Source: Romboutsia lituseburensis DSM 797 (GTDB lineage Bacteria; Bacillota; Clostridia; Peptostreptococcales; Peptostreptococcaceae). Taken from it: DNA of 64,000 nt. The stretch is taken from assembly GCF_900103615.1 (NCBI RefSeq), contig NZ_FNGW01000010.1:1-64000 (forward strand), in the 5' to 3' direction. Shown piece by piece: positions 63,571 to 64,000 of this stretch. The notes below the pieces were generated by a model that saw nothing but the letters and a program-made list of their open reading frames with translations, had not been told where the DNA came from and made no database searches. Position numbers and translations under genes: made by a program. How positions within the stretch are numbered: the first letter of the stretch is position 1; each line of letters opens with the position of its first letter.

Positions 63571-63576
63571 GTAATT

Positions 63577-63890
63577 GTAAATAGGCGCTTAAAAATAACA
63601 TTAGATTCAGTAATGCTTTTTAGATACGTTAGTATTTATTCAAGTTATATATTTAAAACAAAATAGCTCTTAAAATAAAATGGCTATTTTAACGATATAT
63701 ATTTATGATAAAAGAAAACGTATCTAAGGTTATTATTGATTAAATTTAATGTTTGAATTTTAGGGAGAACCTATTTTTTTTATTGCAAAAAATAAAAAAA
63801 ATAGAGTTAATTAGAAATAATCAATTTTATAAGACGTTATACAGAAAATAAATGTGTAAAAATCTAAATATTAAAAAGGAGAATTAAAAG
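63577..63890 (+). ncRNA. Candidate structured leader RNA, class unknown
   Basis: About 314 bases separate the predicted start from the gene at 63891. The leader has CATTA/TAATG (63599-63615), an 11-bp long-range perfect pair TTAGATACGTT (63620-63630) with AACGTATCTAA (63717-63727) that encloses a hairpin with arms AAAATAGC and GGCTATTTT (63660-63690), and a perfect 14-bp AT-only hairpin (63771-63804). I do not find the cores of glycine, lysine, SAM or T-box leaders. The features could be chance in AT-rich DNA, except for the 11-bp pair, which includes GC. Confidence 0.4.
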
Positions 63891-64000
63891 ATGCTACATC
63901 AATTAGAAGTAATAATAACAAAAGTATCTGAAGCAATATGGCCAATATTCTTACCATTCATGTTCGTGGTTGGTGCAACAATGGCAGTAAGAACAATATT
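63891..64000 (+). CDS. N-terminus of a membrane protein, probably AGCS amino acid symporter
   Basis: The gene runs off the window; only 36 codons are visible. The ATG follows the SD AAGGAG by eight bases. The peptide has a short amphipathic start (MLHQLEVIITKVSEAIW) and then a hydrophobic helix (PIFLPFMFVVGATMAV) followed by RTI, similar to the N-terminus of alanine/glycine:cation symporters (AGCS). Too little is seen to be sure of the family. Confidence 0.5.
   Translation, partial: MLHQLEVIITKVSEAIWPIFLPFMFVVGATMAVRTI

Overview
The window is AT-rich DNA (visibly far below 35% GC) with strong GGAGG-type ribosome binding sites, short intergenic spaces closed by U-tailed hairpins, and a gene set typical of a strictly anaerobic Firmicute of class Clostridia: a one-chain pyruvate:ferredoxin oxidoreductase, hybrid cluster protein, RNase J and PyrR-type attenuation. 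The gene order oppB-C-A-D-F and an hsmR-hsmA pair point, by inference, to the Peptostreptococcaceae (the Clostridioides / Paraclostridium / Romboutsia neighbourhood). I see no prophage, CRISPR array, complete insertion sequence or integrase; this looks like core chromosome.

Layout. 1-134: 3' end of a 5S rRNA gene and its terminator, the end of an rRNA operon. 274-9760: nifJ, murJ, a 57-aa membrane protein on the minus strand, a NifU-like Fe-S scaffold, and an orphan histidine kinase with 14 propeller motifs. 9817-10740: hsmR-hsmA with two matching operators around the promoter. 10826-16671: oligopeptide permease operon oppBCADF behind a long leader containing a terminator. 16800-18927: cobalamin riboswitch with a two-gene B12-type ABC importer that lacks a binding protein. 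19011-22387: an unrecognised protein with four near-identical Cys-containing repeats, a PIG-L deacetylase, and an NfeD/stomatin pair. 22694-32848: six-gene glycogen operon glgB-C-D-A-P plus a GH13 amylase. 33018-41925: ssb, a glutamate/dicarboxylate symporter with an ACT_7 protein, a YkvI-like transporter, several small unknown genes, a PAS-PAS-GGDEF-HD-GYP protein and an M20 amidohydrolase. 41928-46530: PyrR-type attenuator in front of a BMP-family nucleoside-binding lipoprotein, RNase J, a Sel1 protein and a 61-aa Cys-ended membrane protein. 46617-51517: DUF1846 protein between 29-bp direct repeats, dinB, a CDF transporter, cutC. 51524-53955: Crp/Fnr regulator divergent from hcp with an operator at class II activation distance. 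54037-54236: tRNA-Cys and tRNA-Thr. 54559-60240: MATE exporter, sfsA, an S1-domain protein, a PHP phosphatase, a thioesterase, a DUF1097 protein. 60323-64000: an OFA-family MFS transporter divergent from an HTH protein across a palindrome-rich region, then a long structured leader and the start of a probable AGCS symporter.

How the genes work together. The strongest functional units are glycogen synthesis and breakdown, peptide import, vitamin B12 import, heme sensing and the nitrosative stress pair. Much of the interest lies in regulation readable from the DNA: operators for HsmR, a class II-spaced Hcp operator, a PyrR leader, a cobalamin riboswitch with an SD-masking helix, and a leader terminator before opp. 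A degenerate element of about 147 bp begins at the U-tract of intrinsic terminators, with two full-length and several partial copies; it is the best candidate for something undescribed, together with the four-repeat protein at 19011-19643.
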